DNA of 23,025 nucleotides from positions 1-23,025 of the forward strand of contig CABUAH010000026.1 of NCBI GenBank assembly GCA_902489475.1, in the 5' to 3' direction. Source of the DNA: an uncultured Oscillospiraceae bacterium (GTDB lineage Bacteria; Bacillota; Clostridia; Oscillospirales; Ruminococcaceae). The notes under the pieces were generated by a model that was not told the DNA's origin, made no database searches, and was given only the letters and a program-made list of their open reading frames with translations. A program made the position numbers and the translations under genes. Below, piece after piece: positions 6,200 through 13,435 of this stretch (the stretch's first letter is position 1; the number at the start of each line of letters is the position of its first letter).

Positions 6200-7819
6200 T
6201 TATTTGTAAATTGTCTTTTTAAGATGATCTATGCTCGAATCAAAATCAATTCCAAGTACGCTCATCCCGCTGATTGTAAGATAGCTGTAACTGCCCTCAA
6301 GCGGAATAGCCTGTGAAACCGTATCATAGTTTAAATAACTCAGAGAATCAAGTACCACAGAGAAAATCTCTCCCTGACTTAGATTTGTCGTAAGCTTCGG
6401 TAGCAATACGTTAAGCAAATCATTAATTTCCAAAAGACTCATATTTCTTACTTTTTCTATCGTCTTTTCCATAACTGTTCTCTGACGCTCAGTTCTTCCG
6501 AAATCAGTTCCCACATAACGAATTCTCGAATAAGCAAGAGCCTGTTTTCCGTTAAGAGTATAAGTTCCGGAAGTCGGCAAGGTATCTGCTGTTTCCTTTT
6601 CTCCACGAAGCCTGTTTATCTCCTTCAGGTAACTGTTTACATACTGAAGCTCTTCATCTGTAACATTTATTTCAACTCCTTCTACAGCGTCAATTACATC
6701 TACAAAGGAATTAAAATCAATTGTTACATACTTATCAATCTTTATTTTGAAATTCTGCTCTATGGTATCCATTAGAAGCTCCGGTCCGCCGTATGCGTAA
6801 GCATGGTTGAGCCTTGAATATCCTACTCCGGGGATATTAAGATAAATATCCCTTAGGAAAGAAGTCATAACGATTTCTTCCGTTTCCTTATTAAGCGACA
6901 TTAGAATCATACTGTCGGAACGTCCCCGCTCAGATGCTCTTGAATCGGTTCCGATTACAAGCACATTAAGCACATTGTCGTTGAACATAAGCGGAGTTGC
7001 ATTTTCTTCCATGTTCTTTCGGATTTTTTCATTGAGTGCATCAATTTCCGATTTAGGAGAATCAGGATCATCTGTCAAATCGTCATCGGTAATCGACGAA
7101 GCAATCGACATATCAGGATTGCTTACGATGTTGATTTTTGATATATAATTAAAAACCATCGCAACGGCTGCGCCTGCAAGAAGAAGCAGTATCAACAGAA
7201 CAATGATAGCAATTACGATTATCTTTTTCTTAACAGACCATTTTATCTTTCCGTTTTTCTTTAATCGCTTTTTGCTTTTGCTTTTTGGCCTTTCTTCCAT
7301 TGCTTCGAGCTTTTTAAGCTTATCATACTTATCATAATATGCTTTATCGAAATTATCAGGAGAATCCTTTTTAAATGATTTAGTTTTATAGTCAGTTATC
7401 TTTTTTCCTTCTTTTCCTCTCACTCCAAGAGAAGCTAAATCTTCATCGTCCTCGCTGTAATTATCTGCCAAAAATTCAGGAACGGCATTTTTATTCTCGT
7501 TTTCTTTCTTTTGCTCAGGCAACGATTTTCTCGAATTTATGATGTTGTCAAAGACCTCGTTTGATATTTCAAATTTGTCCTCAGATTCATCTCTCAATTC
7601 AGAAGGCGGGTTATTATCAGCTGCTTTAGGAGGTTCTTTTGACACAGCACTTTCATTATGTTTTTCATTTGCATTATCAACTATATCAGAAATAAGATAG
7701 TCCGACGTATCACCAAACACAGCGCCTTGTTTCTTTTCGTCACCGGGTTTGTTGCTTTCGTTTTTTCCATTCTTTTTCTCCATAGCCTCTTTTATTATAT
7801 CTTCAACAGACTTGTCCAT
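6200..7819 (-). CDS. LCP family glycopolymer transferase next to the BY-kinase cassette
   Basis: The protein has 539 residues. A hydrophilic cytoplasmic region of about 195 residues, rich in E, D, K and N, comes first. It contains the tyrosine-rich stretch AYYDKYDKL (160-168). One membrane helix lies at about 199-226. The LCP domain (about 280-460) shows NVLVIGTDSRAS, RGRSDSMILMSLN, SFLRDIYLNIPGVGYSRLNHAYAYGG split over two segments, and SRIRYVGTDFGRTERQR with the conserved Arg/Asp set. The C-terminus ends in GMSVLGIDFDSS, shared with the third paralogue but altered in the first. The ATG at 7819 follows AAAGGAG with 5 bases between. It is divergent from wzz-kinase-phosphatase genes, which suggests a role in the same envelope polymer pathway; this is inference. 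Confidence 0.93.
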   Translation of the reverse strand: MDKSVEDIIKEAMEKKNGKNESNKPGDEKKQGAVFGDTSDYLISDIVDNANEKHNESAVSKEPPKAADNNPPSELRDESEDKFEISNEVFDNIINSRKSLPEQKKENENKNAVPEFLADNYSEDDEDLASLGVRGKEGKKITDYKTKSFKKDSPDNFDKAYYDKYDKLKKLEAMEERPKSKSKKRLKKNGKIKWSVKKKIIVIAIIVLLILLLLAGAAVAMVFNYISKINIVSNPDMSIASSITDDDLTDDPDSPKSEIDALNEKIRKNMEENATPLMFNDNVLNVLVIGTDSRASERGRSDSMILMSLNKETEEIVMTSFLRDIYLNIPGVGYSRLNHAYAYGGPELLMDTIEQNFKIKIDKYVTIDFNSFVDVIDAVEGVEINVTDEELQYVNSYLKEINRLRGEKETADTLPTSGTYTLNGKQALAYSRIRYVGTDFGRTERQRTVMEKTIEKVRNMSLLEINDLLNVLLPKLTTNLSQGEIFSVVLDSLSYLNYDTVSQAIPLEGSYSYLTISGMSVLGIDFDSSIDHLKKTIYK

Positions 7820-7876
7820 TTTTTCTCCTTTACTTTTAAACCAAATCGTATATTTTTATTAATATCATTTAATATT

Positions 7877-7905
7877 ATAATACCTCTTTTTTTTGATTCA
7901 GTCAA
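7877..7905 (-). promoter_or_regulatory. Sigma-A promoter of the second LCP gene
   Basis: On the minus strand TTGACT (7905-7900), 17 bases, TATTAT (7882-7877). Confidence 0.75.
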
Positions 7906-8033
7906 CCGATATCAAAAATTTCATCTAAATTAGAGAAAGCCAACAAATTTTTAACCTAAAATTACATTTATCCGCACTTTTAATGCCCTTTTGTCTGCCG
8001 CTGACAAAACTTGATATTTTGCCGCCGAAGATA

Positions 8034-8062
8034 TTGACTTTAACCACAAATTATGATAGCAT
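8034..8062 (+). promoter_or_regulatory. Sigma-A promoter of the BY-kinase cassette
   Basis: TTGACT (8034-8039), 17 bases, TAGCAT (8057-8062). It points away from the LCP promoter, with about 130 bases between the two -35 boxes. Confidence 0.6.
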
Positions 8063-8095
8063 ATTCATTAAGATATTAACGAAGGAGAGCCGCAA

Positions 8096-8839
8096 ATGGA
8101 TAACAATGAAAAAACCATTGACCTTAAAAGCATTTATCAAATGCTAATAAAGCATATCAAATTCATTATACTGCTTACAGCAGTTTTTGCGATTTTTGCG
8201 TATATTATTTCTGCCTTTTTCATCTCAAAACAATATACTTCAAACGTTATGCTTTATGTCCAATCGAATGAACAAATTGCCGATCAGCAGCAAAGCGGAT
8301 TATCTTACAATGATATTCAAGCTGCCGAAAGACTTGCAAATACTTGTCAGACACTTTTTACAAGCCAAAAAATGACTGATCTGATATATGAGGATTTAAA
8401 GAATGACTACAATGTAACTACATTTTCAAATTCGGATATTCAAGACAGTATCACTGTATCCGCTGTAGAAAATACGCCTATTTTGCAAATAAGCGTTACA
8501 ACAAGCGATCCTGATTTATCTGCTGCCATTGCACAGAGTCTTGATTTGAACGCTGAGAATGTTTACTCTTCAATAGTTGAATCAGGTGTTGTAAAGGAAG
8601 TTGTTGCAGCAGAAGTTCCTACTGCTCCGTCTTCTCCGAATGTTTCTAAAAATACGTTTTTCGGCCTTGTTATCGGATTTGTTTTAGGATGTGCCATTAT
8701 AATCGTTCTTGAAATGGTAGATACAAAGGTTAAGCCAAACGATGATTTTCTGGCTATGTACGGCATTCCGATGTTTGCAGAAATCGTTGACTTTGAAGCT
8801 AATGTAAAGGGAGGTTATAATTATGAGTACAAAAAATAA
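8096..8839 (+). CDS. Wzz/CapA-type chain-length and kinase-activator membrane protein
   Basis: This 247-residue protein is a polysaccharide co-polymerase of the Gram-positive CapA/YveK/CpsC type. It has membrane helix 1 at about 22-43, an extracytoplasmic domain of about 140 residues (Wzz fold), the Pro-rich VPTAPSSPNVSKN just before helix 2 (about 187-206), and a cytoplasmic C-terminal tail. In this family the tail binds and activates the partner BY-kinase, and the pair controls polymer length and export. The ATG at 8096 follows GAAGGAG. The stop overlaps the kinase start by 17 bases, so expression is probably coupled. Family call is sound; symbols differ among species so none is given. Confidence 0.9.
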   Translation: MDNNEKTIDLKSIYQMLIKHIKFIILLTAVFAIFAYIISAFFISKQYTSNVMLYVQSNEQIADQQQSGLSYNDIQAAERLANTCQTLFTSQKMTDLIYEDLKNDYNVTTFSNSDIQDSITVSAVENTPILQISVTTSDPDLSAAIAQSLDLNAENVYSSIVESGVVKEVVAAEVPTAPSSPNVSKNTFFGLVIGFVLGCAIIIVLEMVDTKVKPNDDFLAMYGIPMFAEIVDFEANVKGGYNYEYKK

Positions 8840-9605
8840 CAAATTTTCTTCCTCTCATGAACCCTTGAGAAAATCAAAATCTCAGTCGAGAAAATACATC
8901 TTAAACGAGGGCACAAAATTTATAATTACCGAGGCTTATAATACAGCAAGGACAAACCTCATCTTTGCACTTTCGCAAACTAAAAATAAGGTGATTTATT
9001 TTACTTCTTCCAGTCCTTCAGAGGGAAAAAGCACAACCTGTCTTAATATGGCAATAACACTCGCTTCAACAGGCGCTAAGGTTTTGCTTATGGATTTAGA
9101 CCTTAGAAAACCTGTTATACACTCGCTTTTAAAGCTCAACCGCACGGTTGGTTCAAGTTCAGTTTTAAGCGGAATGTGTACAGTTTCTGAAGCCATTTGC
9201 AAAAATGTACGACCAAACCTTGATGTTATTTCATCAGGACCGATTCCTCCGAATCCGGCAGAGCTTTTATCTTCTCCTAACACAGGAAAGCTTATTGAAG
9301 TTCTTCGTACTCATTATGACTATATTCTTATTGACACACCTCCGGTAAATATTGTTACGGATTCACAGCTTTTAAACAACTATGTTGCCGGATCAGTTTT
9401 TATCATTCGTGACGGTTACACCAGACACACGGAAATTCAAAAGGCTCTTAAGCAAATTAATCTCGCAAACGGAAAGGTTTTAGGTTTTATTAAGACTGCG
9501 TGTCAGGTTTCAGGCGGCTCGGGTCATTACTATAAAAACAGCTATTACAATTATAACTACTCTTATTCTGAGCCTGCTGAGGACAAGGATACATCAAGCC
9601 GCTAA
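8823..9605 (+). CDS. Tyrosine-protein kinase (BY-kinase, CpsD/CapB type)
   Basis: This is the 260-residue cytoplasmic half of a split bacterial tyrosine kinase; the membrane activator is the preceding gene. The Walker A motif is SPSEGKSTT (64-71 region, K68). Walker A' is LLMDLDLRKP (D91 and D93), and Walker B is YILIDTPP (167-174). The C-terminal tail has the autophosphorylation cluster: seven Tyr between residues 236 and 248. GGGAGG lies 8 bases before the ATG, inside the previous gene. BY-kinases autophosphorylate and modify sugar-nucleotide enzymes and transferases; cycling with the PHP phosphatase downstream controls polymer production. All motifs are intact. Confidence 0.95.
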   Translation: MSTKNNKFSSSHEPLRKSKSQSRKYILNEGTKFIITEAYNTARTNLIFALSQTKNKVIYFTSSSPSEGKSTTCLNMAITLASTGAKVLLMDLDLRKPVIHSLLKLNRTVGSSSVLSGMCTVSEAICKNVRPNLDVISSGPIPPNPAELLSSPNTGKLIEVLRTHYDYILIDTPPVNIVTDSQLLNNYVAGSVFIIRDGYTRHTEIQKALKQINLANGKVLGFIKTACQVSGGSGHYYKNSYYNYNYSYSEPAEDKDTSSR

Positions 9606-9629
9606 CCGTATCTTAGAAAGGGAGCAATC

Positions 9630-10346
9630 ATGACTATTGATTTTCATTCCCATATTCTGCCATCACTTGACGATGGTTCTGCATCTATTGAAGAGTCGCT
9701 TATGCTTCTTGATATGATTGCCGAGAGCGGTACGGATATACTAATTGCCACACCGCACTTTTATTGTCATGAAATATCATTAGAAAGCTTTTTGGACGCC
9801 AGAGATGCGTCATACGAACGATTAAAACCTCATTTAAAACCAAATCATCCTAAAATATTGCTGGGAGCAGAGGTTTTGTTTTCCAATAAGCTAAAAAGTC
9901 TTAAGAACCTTGAGCGTCTTACAATAGAGGGGACAAATTATATGCTCCTTGAAATGCCGTATATAAGACTGTCACCACAAATAATCAACAGCGTTTCGGA
10001 GCTTTCGGATTCCGGAAGAGTCAAGCTTTTAATGGCTCACATAGAAAGATACTTAAACTTCACGGATTTTTCAGATCTTGAATCACTTATGTCGCTTGAC
10101 GTTTTGGGTCAGCTTAACGCAAATTCTTTCTTAAACAGAAAAACAAGAAAAAGATGCTTTAAGCTTATGAACAAAGGTTATGTTCAGGTGCTCGGCAGCG
10201 ATCTTCACCACAAAGATCGTGGAACTGTAGTTTCCAAGTCGCATGAAGTTATCGCAAAAAAATATGGACATGATAAAATCAGACAGATTGAGGAGAGTGG
10301 CAGACGGCTTTTGAACGACATGGAAACATACGATGTAATAGGATAA
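9630..10346 (+). CDS. PHP-type protein tyrosine phosphatase (CpsB/CapC/YwqE family)
   Basis: The 238-residue enzyme dephosphorylates the BY-kinase tail. It is a Mn-dependent PHP-fold phosphatase rather than a Cys-based one. The metal ligands of the family are in place: H6 and H8 in DFHSHILPSLDDG, H43 in ATPHFYCHE, E81 in LLGAEVL, H137 in LLMAHIERY, and D191 and H193 in GSDLHHKDRG. Length is close to the usual 240-255. It starts 24 bases after the kinase, with GGGAGC before the ATG, and is followed directly by a terminator. The cassette therefore ends here without glycosyltransferases, flippase or polymerase. Confidence 0.93.
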   Translation: MTIDFHSHILPSLDDGSASIEESLMLLDMIAESGTDILIATPHFYCHEISLESFLDARDASYERLKPHLKPNHPKILLGAEVLFSNKLKSLKNLERLTIEGTNYMLLEMPYIRLSPQIINSVSELSDSGRVKLLMAHIERYLNFTDFSDLESLMSLDVLGQLNANSFLNRKTRKRCFKLMNKGYVQVLGSDLHHKDRGTVVSKSHEVIAKKYGHDKIRQIEESGRRLLNDMETYDVIG

Positions 10347-10355
10347 CAAAAACAA

Positions 10356-10390
10356 CAGCTTGAGCTTTAAAGGTTTAAGCTGCTTTTTTT
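10356..10390 (+). terminator. Terminator of the BY-kinase cassette
   Basis: CAGCTT pairs with AAGCTG, extended inward by A-T and G-T pairs around GGTT, then seven T. Confidence 0.82.
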
Positions 10391-10506
10391 ACTCTTGCTT
10401 CGCAATCGCAAGTTGCTGCAATTGAGAAAAAAGCACATTAAAATTGGTGGAAGCAAACCCCAAAGCATGATACTATTTATTCATTAAAGACAAAGGAGGA
10501 AGTTAC

Positions 10507-11175
10507 ATGAGCTTCGGAAAAAATCTTCAATTTTTAAGAAAAATGAAAGGCCTTACGCAGGAAGAACTGGCGGAAAATATGAACGTCAGCCGTCAAACGG
10601 TCTCAAAATGGGAACTTGATGAGTGCAAACCCGAAATAGAAAAAGCTATAGAGATTTGCGGTTTATTTAACTGTTCTATGGATAATTTATTCAGGGAGGA
10701 ATTATGCTCATGCGATGATGCATATTCCGATTTGCGAGTTGAAACTGTTCCGGCTTTTCGCTATGTAAAGCATACGGTTATCAGTACTGACCCGGAGGGT
10801 GACGCTATTAATCGTATGTTTTCGATCGCACGCGATAACGGAGTAGAAAACCCACAGGTCATAGGCTGGGATTTTCCTAATTTATCGCAAGAGCAGATCA
10901 ATGTGTACAATATGCATGGCTATACGGCTGCATGGATCCTGCCCAAAGAGATTGAACCGAATGATTCGGAGATCTGTGAACAGGCAGCGCACAAATATGC
11001 GGCGATACACATTAAAAAGCCTTTTGAAAATCCGTTTGTGATAATCCCAAACGCCTATAAAACGCTGTGGGAGTATATCTCAGTCAACTGTTTAAAGCAG
11101 GCGCAGAGAGATGATATTATTCATTGTTTTGAAACAGACGGAGAAAGCATGGATATTTACATTGCTATTGAATAA
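10507..11175 (+). CDS. XRE-family regulator with C-terminal GyrI-like ligand domain
   Basis: The protein has 222 residues. Residues about 7-61 form a Cro/C1-type helix-turn-helix (GLTQEELAENMNVSRQTVSKW) ending in the common MDNLF. Residues about 75-222 look like a GyrI/AraC effector-binding domain: VPAFRYVKHTV, then HGYTAAWILP, YAAIHIKKPFENPF, LWEYI and the ending DIYIAIE. Such domains bind small aromatic or cationic compounds, so this is probably a one-component sensor. The ATG at 10507 follows AAAGGAGG with 7 bases between. It has no target gene next to it on either side. From about 10730 the codons look more GC-rich than in the neighbours, which may hint at transfer. Domain 1 is sure, domain 2 fairly likely. 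Confidence 0.85.
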   Translation: MSFGKNLQFLRKMKGLTQEELAENMNVSRQTVSKWELDECKPEIEKAIEICGLFNCSMDNLFREELCSCDDAYSDLRVETVPAFRYVKHTVISTDPEGDAINRMFSIARDNGVENPQVIGWDFPNLSQEQINVYNMHGYTAAWILPKEIEPNDSEICEQAAHKYAAIHIKKPFENPFVIIPNAYKTLWEYISVNCLKQAQRDDIIHCFETDGESMDIYIAIE

Positions 11176-11205
11176 TCAAAACTAATAAAAATCTTTGACA
11201 AACGA

Positions 11206-11237
11206 AAAGCAGACGGATTTTACGCCGTCTGCTTTAT
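11206..11237 (+). terminator. Terminator of the XRE/GyrI gene
   Basis: AAAGCAGACGG (11206-11216) pairs with CCGTCTGCTTT (11225-11235). Confidence 0.8.
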
Positions 11238-11254
11238 CTATATTCAATATTAAA

Positions 11255-11341
11255 TTTTTCAAAAACTACTTATCTCATTGGACCGTACCTAATTTCGTAA
11301 TATTTTTTCAAATTACTTACTTCATTGGACTGTACTTCCTA
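11255..11341. repeat. Imperfect tandem direct repeat, two units, about 47-bp period
   Basis: Each unit has a T-run, then CAAA, ACTTA, CATTGGAC and GTAC in the same order; CATTGGAC lies at 11276-11283 and again at 11323-11330. A third CATTGGAC is at 11565-11572, at the start of the decayed minus-strand gene. The role is unknown. The region to 11861 otherwise holds no intact gene. Confidence 0.55.
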
Positions 11342-11430
11342 TTAGAATTTTTTGTCGGTCAAAAGCTTAATAGAATGGTTTAATCCCCTCCCGACTGTTT
11401 TAATTTATTTAAACTCTAATCTTTTTCTTA

Positions 11431-11567
11431 TCAAAGTGTTTTGCCTTCGGCACTTTTAATTACATCAATTAAATTTAACTTTATCAGCTCTTCCGTCTGA
11501 GTTATAAGTTCCGGCAATTCATCGAGCCGCTTGCAAAAGATAACTTTGATGATTCTTCAGTTGCCAT
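11431..11567 (-). pseudogene. Decayed small gene with a one-base frameshift
   Basis: An ATG at 11567 follows GGGAG on the minus strand and reads MATEESSKLSF. The frame then breaks at a run of four T (mRNA sense, about 11537-11540). Adding one T restores a frame reading KRLDELPELITQTEELIK to a TGA at 11431-11433, about 45 residues in total. The restored helix is amphipathic and acidic. Either it is a recent pseudogene of an unrecognised small protein, or the resemblance is chance. A strong minus promoter lies upstream (11661-11689), which supports a once-active unit. Confidence 0.35.
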
Positions 11568-11583
11568 TGGACTCGCTCCCTTC

Positions 11584-11631
11584 TTATTTAATGATTCGGA
11601 TAGACATTTGATAATAAGCTTTCATACTCAT
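11584..11631 (-). CDS. Very short ORF, 15 codons, before the decayed gene
   Basis: Minus-strand ATG at 11631 reads MSMKAYYQMSIRIIK, then TAA. An in-frame ATG at 11634 and one at 11625 are alternatives; AAAGGG lies just upstream. It is the first frame after the promoter at 11661-11689 and lies 16 bases before the decayed ORF. It could be a leader peptide or a remnant. Evidence is position only. Confidence 0.2.
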   Translation of the reverse strand: MSMKAYYQMSIRIIK

Positions 11632-11660
11632 CATCCCTTTCTTATCTTTTCCTCACCTAT

Positions 11661-11689
11661 AATATAGCACTATTTTTGTACAATGTCAA
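11661..11689 (-). promoter_or_regulatory. Strong minus-strand sigma-A promoter without an intact gene
   Basis: TTGACA (11689-11684), 17 bases, TATATT (11666-11661). Only the 15-codon ORF and the decayed gene lie downstream, before the convergent XRE gene. Confidence 0.7.
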
Positions 11690-11746
11690 TAGTTTTTTTG
11701 ATGTTTTTTAAAACTTTTTATTTAACATTACTTTTACAAAAATCGC

Positions 11747-11775
11747 TTGACTTAACTTATCATATATAGTATAAT
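11747..11775 (+). promoter_or_regulatory. Sigma-A promoter of the DUF1292 gene
   Basis: TTGACT (11747-11752), 17 bases, TATAAT (11770-11775). The leader of about 80 bases has a small CTTG-capped hairpin at 11813-11826. Confidence 0.82.
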
Positions 11776-11861
11776 AATTATGTTGCCGTGATTATTGTAT
11801 CAAGTGTTTTAAAATACCTTGGTATTATTCACAGCATTTTTCTTTAAAGGAGGACATTAAT

Positions 11862-12194
11862 ATGTCAAATGAATACACACCGGATTTATATACTCTTGTC
11901 GATGAAGACGGAAAAGAACAAACCTTTGAAGTTTTAGCTGAAACTGAATATGAGGGTGATGTTTATTATGCAATGACGCCTTATTACGAGAATCCTGAAG
12001 AAGCTGTTGAAGACGATGGTTTGCTTGTAATTTTAAAGAGCGTTTATGAAAACGATGAAGAAATTTTGGTTTCCGTTGATGACGATGAAACTTTCGACAA
12101 AGTCGGAGAGATTTTTATGTCAATTCTCGAAGATATGTTTGAAGATGAATGTGACGATGAAGACTGCGATTGTCATAACCATGAAGGCAATTAA
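11862..12194 (+). CDS. DUF1292 domain protein (YrzB-like)
   Basis: This is a 110-residue, very acidic protein. Residues about 8-85 match the DUF1292 pattern: a strand start YTLVDEDGKEQTFEVLAE, then DVYYAMTPY and a conserved ILKSVYENDEEILVSVDDDE region. The C-terminus DECDDEDCDCHNHEGN has three Cys and two His and may bind metal, an unusual extension for the family. AAAGGAGG lies 8 bases before the ATG. In many Firmicutes DUF1292 genes sit with yrrK/alaS; here the gene stands alone with its own promoter. Function of the family is unknown. Confidence 0.88.
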   Translation: MSNEYTPDLYTLVDEDGKEQTFEVLAETEYEGDVYYAMTPYYENPEEAVEDDGLLVILKSVYENDEEILVSVDDDETFDKVGEIFMSILEDMFEDECDDEDCDCHNHEGN

Positions 12195-12246
12195 TTCTGA
12201 ATAAAATTTAAAACGCAGTTAATAATATTTGAGTAAAATTTCTGCC

Positions 12247-12275
12247 TTGTGCGATCAAGCATAGTTTTTTATAAT
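12247..12275 (+). promoter_or_regulatory. Sigma-A promoter of the structured ncRNA
   Basis: TTGTGC (12247-12252), 17 bases, TATAAT (12270-12275). Start of transcription expected near 12282. Confidence 0.72.
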
Positions 12276-12281
12276 CCAACA

Positions 12282-12499
12282 CATTTTTTAAGGGAACACA
12301 AGCTCTGTTTGGGGATTGAAGGCCCTCCTCTAAGGCTCCGCTTATGCCGAGAAATCCTTATGGGACGAGGGGATCGTGAAACAAACAGGCCGTTACCCAC
12401 CTGCCTGAGTGCGGGTTTTATCACGCTATGCGACGGCAAGGTGGAATTTTATTATGTCAGATCAAAGGACAGCAGCTAAAATTAGCTGCTGTCCTTTTT
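12282..12499 (+). ncRNA. Stand-alone structured ncRNA, candidate 6S-type RNA
   Basis: About 215 bases lie between a sigma-A promoter and a strong terminator, with no plausible protein. Helices seen: CTGTTTG (from about 12306) with CAAACAG (ending about 12388); inside it CCCTC/GAGGG and TAAGG/CCTTA; then CCACCT-GCC with GGC-A-AGGTGG (about 12398-12444). The sequence is GC-rich against its flanks, as RNA genes are in AT-rich genomes. The motif GTTACCCACCT with the matching AAGGTGG reminds me of Firmicutes 6S RNA, but the two-domain layout is not a clear 6S rod. The family name is tentative; the RNA gene itself is better supported. Confidence 0.55.
12464..12499 (+). terminator. Terminator of the ncRNA, also facing the TauE/SafE gene
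   Basis: A 16-bp perfect stem, AAAGGACAGCAGCTAA with its complement at 12482-12497, two-base gap, five T. On the other strand it also ends in T and may stop the convergent permease transcript. Confidence 0.9.
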
Positions 12500-12524
12500 G
12501 TAACCTTATACGAAAAAACGGTTT

Positions 12525-13295
12525 TTAGATAAATTTAACGATTATCATTACAATGCTCATAGCTGTAAGACCAAATCCAAGCATTCGGTTCATAACCTTT
12601 GCAGAAACCTTATTTGCAAACCTAGCCGTAAGAATTGCTCCTATAAGCGTAAAGATTATGCACAAAGCAAGAATAACATAGTCTGTAATTCCTCGACCGA
12701 TGACAAAATGCGAAGCTGCACCTGTAAAAGCAGTAAATGTCATTATGAAAACGCTTGTGCCAACAGCAGTTTTTATCTCATATCCAAGTACGCTTACCAA
12801 AAGCAACAGCATCATCATTCCGCCGCCTGCTCCTACAAAGCCGCATATAAGTCCTACAACCATTCCGCAAACGACAGACTGAATCGCCGCTTTTCTTTTG
12901 CTTCTTGCTTTATTACTTTCCTTTGCGCTCAAAACAGGTTTAAATATAAATTTAAGACCTACAAAAAGCGTCATAAACATTGAGAATCCTCCCATTGCCG
13001 TCTGAGGCAGTAAGGACGCAAGATAGCTTCCCACAAAAGTGAACACCAATACGGATATAAGCATTACGATGCCGTTTCTAACATCAATGTGTTTATTTTT
13101 CTTGTATGTATAGGCAGACGCAGCAGAGGCAAGCACATCTGATGCCAAAGCAATTCCAACAGCTTCGTAAGCATTTACCCCCAGAAACGTAACAAGCATC
13201 GGAGCAATAACTGCTGCGGCAGAAAGTCCTGCAAGCCCCGTTCCAAAGCCGGCGCCAAGTCCTGCAATAATACATATTACAACCTTTAAAATCAT
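12525..13295 (-). CDS. TauE/SafE family anion permease, full length
   Basis: A 256-residue integral membrane protein of the TauE/SafE family, which exports or imports sulfite, sulfoacetate or other organic anions. About eight hydrophobic segments are visible. The two internal repeats each start with a glycine-rich turn: GLGAGFGTGLAG (about 12-23) and CGFVGAGGGMMMLLLL (about 150-165). Between them is a charged loop, ESNKARSKRK. Length is normal. The ATG at 13295 follows AAGGTGAG with 6 bases between. The window also encodes this fold as two half-size proteins (18881-19611). The substrate cannot be told from the sequence. Confidence 0.88.
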   Translation of the reverse strand: MILKVVICIIAGLGAGFGTGLAGLSAAAVIAPMLVTFLGVNAYEAVGIALASDVLASAASAYTYKKNKHIDVRNGIVMLISVLVFTFVGSYLASLLPQTAMGGFSMFMTLFVGLKFIFKPVLSAKESNKARSKRKAAIQSVVCGMVVGLICGFVGAGGGMMMLLLLVSVLGYEIKTAVGTSVFIMTFTAFTGAASHFVIGRGITDYVILALCIIFTLIGAILTARFANKVSAKVMNRMLGFGLTAMSIVMIIVKFI

Positions 13296-13382
13296 ATACT
13301 ACTCACCTTTTAATCTAATAATCTTTACTCATATAAACAATCTCAACTTCATTGCTATTGCCGATTTTAGTGAAATAACATT

Positions 13383-13416
13383 AAACCGCTATAAAGGAAA
13401 ATCCTTAAAGCGGTTT
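13383..13416. terminator. Terminator after mgtE
   Basis: AAACCGCT pairs with AGCGGTTT, with AAGG/CCTT inside. T-runs are short on both sides, so it is probably bidirectional and of moderate strength. Confidence 0.6.
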
Positions 13417-13435
13417 TATCATATAAAATCTTTTA

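Noticed and set aside
11195..11383. 62-codon frame with a hydrophobic C-terminal part
   Set aside because: It starts at TTG without a ribosome site, crosses the XRE-gene terminator and runs through the tandem repeat.
12249..12479. 76-codon frame on the plus strand
   Set aside because: It begins in the -35 region and crosses the structured ncRNA; no ribosome site and no protein-like composition.
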